Assembly (NCBI GenBank): GCA_031290295.1
Contig: JAITNT010000262.1
Span: 1-7,748, forward strand
Length of the DNA stretch: 7,748 nt
Direction: 5' to 3'
Origin: Clostridiales bacterium
GTDB taxonomy: Bacteria; Bacillota; Clostridia; Christensenellales; DUVY01
The position numbers and the translations under genes are program-made. The first letter of the stretch is position 1, and the number at the start of each line of letters is the position of its first letter. The notes below the pieces were generated by a model. The model searched no databases. It had not been told where the DNA came from and saw only the letters and a program-made list of their open reading frames with translations. Of the stretch, positions 5,374 to 7,748 are shown piece by piece.

Positions 5374-6672
5374 TCAGTGCGGCATATCCTCGGCGGGGAC
5401 GCCCGCGACGGCGGCCTCCGCCGCCTTCATGGCGCGCTTGTTGGCGTACATCTTTTCATCGACCATACCGATAAGCTCGGCGGGATCCTTATCGCGGTTA
5501 GCGGTTATATCGATTATGCCGTAGCTGAACGATATAGGGTAGGGCGTGGGGTTGGCGAGGTTGACCTCGGCGAGCTTGGCGTACATACGCGCGACGGCCG
5601 CTTCGGCGTGCTTTACGTCGCATTGCGTAAATACAAGCATAAATTCGTCGCCGCCGTAACGGCAAACGTTATCCTTATCGCGGACGGAATCGTTAAGCAC
5701 GTTGGCGATTGTTTTTATAGTATAGTCGCCCTCGGTGTGACCGAAGGTATCGTTGACATATTTCAGCCTGTTTATATCCGCAAAGGCAAGACAGGAATTC
5801 TCGGTTTCGGAAAAAAGCGCGCTTTCGAGCGCGCGCATTCCGGCGCGCCGGTTGCTTACGCCCGTCATAGGGTCGGTAGAGGCGCTCTGCTTAAGAGTGT
5901 TTTCATGACGCTTCCATTCGCTGATATCGTCAACCATATGAAGATGCCCGACGTTTCCGTCCAAAAACTCTACGCTGTCCGTGGTAATTTTGTACCACGA
6001 ATTCGTGCTTTCGTTGAAGATTTCCTTGAACACCGGAAAGGTATACGTGTTATCCTCGAATGAGAGAAAATATGCCGAAAGCGCGTCCTTTTGGGCGTTT
6101 TTGATATTTTTGATTGCGCCGAAATAATTCGAGGCGGGCTTGTTCGCGTAAATTATACGATAATCTAAGCTAACCTCCAGCACCATTATATGCAGATTGT
6201 TAAGCGCCGACAGCAGCTGATGATAGCGCCAGCTGTTAGCGCTGTTTGGTCCGCCTTGATCCGGATTAAAGCCGCCCTCCGAGGCTTGCGTGAGCAGCTT
6301 GTTGTACGCGTCGAAAAGCACGCCGGGATAGTTTAGCTTACCCGCCATTTTGCCCGCTGCAAGCTGACCCATGTTCCACGCTAAGGTGGACAATTGAGAA
6401 TGCAGCTCCTTGAGCGGAGCGGCGAGATAATTGCGCCTGCCGGGAAGGTCGGCGTCAAGGTTGCCCTGATTAAGCTCCTTGACGAAGGTATGAAGCTCGT
6501 TGAAGTTCCGCGAAAACATATCCATATTTTCGGCAAGCGCTTTCATGATTTCTTCATCCTTCATTTCGGCGTTTGCCGGTATCGACACGACAAAAGACCC
6601 GCCCTTGAGTATATTATCGAGGGCGGCCTTTAAGTAGAGCAATTCCTTGCGCGTGTTTTCGCTAAAAGCCAT
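5374..6672 (-). CDS. Soluble HAMP-like/PAS/GGDEF diguanylate cyclase
   Basis: The 432-residue protein is predicted to make c-di-GMP from two GTP. The N-terminal 130 residues form helices with two HAMP-like repeats (ELNQGNLDADL at 66-76; QLAAGKMAGKLNYPGVLFDAYN at 103-124), known from cytoplasmic clostridial cyclases. Residues 155-258 look like a PAS domain (YRIIYANKPASNYFG, then WYKITTDSVEFLDG and HMVDDISEWKRHE). The catalytic domain runs from 265 to about 418: DPMTGVSNRR (267-276), ADINRLKYVNDTFGH (298-312), and intact RYGGDEF with GGDEF at 340-344. The RxxD inhibitory site is R331-D334, five residues before GGDEF, so product inhibition is likely. No membrane segment or signal peptide is seen. 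The start ATG has AGGA 6 bases upstream and lies 18 bp after the V4R stop, so the V4R protein is the obvious candidate input or partner. Confidence 0.93.
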   Translation of the reverse strand: MAFSENTRKELLYLKAALDNILKGGSFVVSIPANAEMKDEEIMKALAENMDMFSRNFNELHTFVKELNQGNLDADLPGRRNYLAAPLKELHSQLSTLAWNMGQLAAGKMAGKLNYPGVLFDAYNKLLTQASEGGFNPDQGGPNSANSWRYHQLLSALNNLHIMVLEVSLDYRIIYANKPASNYFGAIKNIKNAQKDALSAYFLSFEDNTYTFPVFKEIFNESTNSWYKITTDSVEFLDGNVGHLHMVDDISEWKRHENTLKQSASTDPMTGVSNRRAGMRALESALFSETENSCLAFADINRLKYVNDTFGHTEGDYTIKTIANVLNDSVRDKDNVCRYGGDEFMLVFTQCDVKHAEAAVARMYAKLAEVNLANPTPYPISFSYGIIDITANRDKDPAELIGMVDEKMYANKRAMKAAEAAVAGVPAEDMPH

Positions 6673-6690
6673 ATTATTCCTATCGCAAAC

Positions 6691-7215
6691 CTACTTAATA
6701 GGTTTCGCGGTAAATCTGCACGTCCTGTCGCCGGATGCCCAGCAATCTATTTCTATAACGTTAAAAGCCTTGCCCGTGTACGCTTCGAGTATACCGGCGA
6801 TAAAGCCCTCGTCGTAATCGCAAACGGTTTCGTCGGTAACGGGAAGCCCCGAGCAATCCAAATCCTCGCTGACGGTAAGCGTAAGCGAGAGGGTCTCCAG
6901 ATTAGCCTTTTCGATTTTCATGATGCCGACCTTGAAATTTTGAAGCTGATTCTGCAGATTAGCTACGAAATAATCGAAGTCGCCGGTAAGGTCGAGAAGA
7001 TGCCTGGCAAACTCCGTGCCCGCGAGATGTCCCGCCGCCCGATAAAGCGCCGCCGCCTGCTCCGGCGAGTATTCGCGCGCCAGAATATCCTTGAGAGTAT
7101 ACTGAAAAAGCCTGTAAACGATGACGGGCATACTGTCGCCGAGATTCTTGCGTCCTTCTCCTATATCTCCCAGACCCTCCCAAGTAAACTTAGACGGTTT
7201 CTTCTCATATTCCAT
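6691..7215 (-). CDS. V4R-domain small-molecule sensor protein
   Basis: The 174-residue soluble protein carries a V4R (4-vinyl reductase) domain over most of its length. The helical N-terminal half (30-95) is followed by the diagnostic C-terminal block from V131 (VCDYDEGFIAGILEAYTG) to CRFTA (166-170). C132, E155, C158 and C166 have spacings of 23, 3 and 8 residues, the same as the zinc ligands of the phenol sensor MopR (C155/E178/C181/C189, from memory), so a structural zinc is likely. V4R proteins bind small ligands or act as adaptors, and in Bacillota they are often beside or fused to signalling domains. AAGGAG lies about 9 bases before the ATG at 7215. It is the first gene of the operon with the cyclase and the ClC protein. 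No DNA-binding or enzymatic domain is present. The ligand is unknown. Confidence 0.85.
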   Translation of the reverse strand: MEYEKKPSKFTWEGLGDIGEGRKNLGDSMPVIVYRLFQYTLKDILAREYSPEQAAALYRAAGHLAGTEFARHLLDLTGDFDYFVANLQNQLQNFKVGIMKIEKANLETLSLTLTVSEDLDCSGLPVTDETVCDYDEGFIAGILEAYTGKAFNVIEIDCWASGDRTCRFTAKPIK

Positions 7216-7239
7216 AGCCTGTTTCTCCTTTGAAAAATT

Positions 7240-7256
7240 TTATTAAGCCTTAATAA
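7240..7256. promoter_or_regulatory. 17-bp palindrome at the V4R operon start site, candidate operator
   Basis: TTATTAAG (7240-7247) and CTTAATAA (7249-7256) are exact inverted arms around a single C. On the minus strand the palindrome begins 2 bases after the -10 box and covers the predicted start site (about -5 to +12). This is a classic place for a repressor dimer. The one-base centre makes an RNA hairpin of the whole palindrome impossible. Confidence 0.5.
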
Positions 7257-7257
7257 C

Positions 7258-7286
7258 AGTCTAATAAAAAAAATCGAAAAAGTCAA
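7258..7286 (-). promoter_or_regulatory. Sigma-A-type promoter of the V4R/cyclase/ClC operon
   Basis: On the minus strand TTGACT (7281-7286) and TAGACT (7258-7263) are spaced by 17 bp. The -35 box matches 5 of 6 and the -10 box 4 of 6. A run of eight T bases lies in the spacer. The predicted start is near 7251 and the leader is about 35 bases, ending in the AAGGAG ribosome binding site. Confidence 0.65.
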
Positions 7287-7309
7287 TGAAATTATGCGCC
7301 GATATTTTA

Positions 7310-7327
7310 CAATTTTGCCCAATTTTG
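7310..7327. repeat. Direct repeat CAATTTTG, 10-bp period, upstream of the operon promoter
   Basis: CAATTTTG occurs at 7310-7317 and 7320-7327, one helical turn apart, 24 bp upstream of the -35 box (about -59 to -76). Tandem half-sites with this spacing would put a regulator on one DNA face. The AT-rich setting makes chance a real alternative. Confidence 0.3.
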
Positions 7328-7382
7328 ACGTTGAGCCCGAAACCGTTCGCTTGCGGCGATTTAAGACCTTTCTGAACACGCC

Positions 7383-7748
7383 CTAGTTCTTAACCTTCTT
7401 CTTCTTTATAACGAACCAAAATATCGCAAAAGCGATAAGCCCTATTCCCGAAACGGAACCGACCGCAATGCCCGCAATCTCGCCGCCCGATAAACCGTCG
7501 CCGTTTGTGTGCGCCGCGTTCGTCTTTACCGTCAGGCCCGCGGACGTCCCGCTTGCGTTGTAGTTCCCGTAGCCCGCATAACGCGCCACAAAATTGTATT
7601 CGGTGTCCGCGCTAAGCCCCGTAAACGTCGGCGAGGCTTGCCATGTCGCGCCCCCGTCGACGGAATATTCGATGTCCGCTCCGTCCGCCGCGCCCGTTAC
7701 GCCCAAGGTTACGCTGTCCGCCGTTTTTTCCGCAACCGTCAAAACCAG
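7383..7748 (-). CDS. C-terminus of a surface protein with fibronectin-like domain and membrane anchor
   Basis: The leftward frame is open to the right edge and ends at the TAG of 7383-7385, so this is the last 121 residues or so of a longer protein; the TTG at 7740-7742 is read as an internal Leu, not a start. The visible part holds one beta-sandwich domain of the fibronectin type III-like kind found in repeated copies in large clostridial surface proteins (IEYSVDGGATWQASPTFTGL, then DTEYNFVARYAGYGNYNAS). A Gly/Ser-rich spacer follows, then one membrane helix (starting IAGIAVG, ending FWFVI) and the basic tail KKKKVKN. No LPXTG sortase motif precedes the helix, so the protein would stay anchored in the cytoplasmic membrane with its domains outside. 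Binding partner unknown. Confidence 0.8.
   Translation of the reverse strand: MVLTVAEKTADSVTLGVTGAADGADIEYSVDGGATWQASPTFTGLSADTEYNFVARYAGYGNYNASGTSAGLTVKTNAAHTNGDGLSGGEIAGIAVGSVSGIGLIAFAIFWFVIKKKKVKN

Noticed and set aside
5377..6063. 228-codon open frame on the + strand, antisense to the cyclase gene
   Set aside because: It is the shadow of the GGDEF protein, with no ribosome binding site or family resemblance.
7383..7742. A complete 119-residue protein starting at 7742
   Set aside because: The start would be TTG without a ribosome binding site. The frame continues to the window edge, and the sequence begins inside a beta-sandwich domain.

Overview
The window looks like chromosomal DNA from an uncultured member of the class Clostridia (Bacillota). 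The signs are strong purine-rich ribosome binding sites, AT-rich intergenic promoters of sigma-A type beside GC-rich codon third positions, a DtxR/MntR regulator of clostridial type, a soluble HAMP-like/PAS/GGDEF protein of a kind common in gut Clostridia, and a V4R protein beside it. Genus or family cannot be read from the sequence alone. No rRNA, tRNA, phage, transposase or CRISPR array is visible.

Layout from left to right. Bases 1-152 hold the 3' end of an unrecognised rightward gene. It converges on a leftward two-domain GNAT-like acetyltransferase (238-1386), and a perfect 15-bp hairpin lies between them. Next, all leftward, come a small zinc-ribbon membrane protein with a Gly/Asn/Gln/Tyr-rich repeat linker (1566-2366) and a ferritin-like protein (2554-3117). 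A metal-dependent DtxR/MntR-family regulator (3259-3630) runs rightward, divergent from the ferritin-like gene. The 280-bp convergent gap at 3631-3910 carries two copies of a 36-bp dispersed palindromic repeat of the widespread ATTGCGAGGAGCG..GCAATCC type.

The right half is a compact leftward operon: a V4R ligand-sensing protein (6691-7215), a PAS-GGDEF diguanylate cyclase (5374-6672) and a ClC-family anion transporter (3911-5365). The gaps are 18 and 8 bp. A recognisable promoter, a 17-bp palindrome at the predicted start site and an upstream 8-bp direct repeat precede it. The far right edge holds the C-terminus of a surface protein with a fibronectin-like domain and a C-terminal membrane anchor.

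The strongest biological stories are two. The V4R/diguanylate cyclase/ClC operon would link sensing of a small molecule to c-di-GMP and anion flux; this is inferred from gene order and domains. The ferritin-like/DtxR divergent pair would be a metal-homeostasis module. A third observation is a 23-bp tandem duplication that rewrites the C-terminus of the zinc-ribbon membrane protein.
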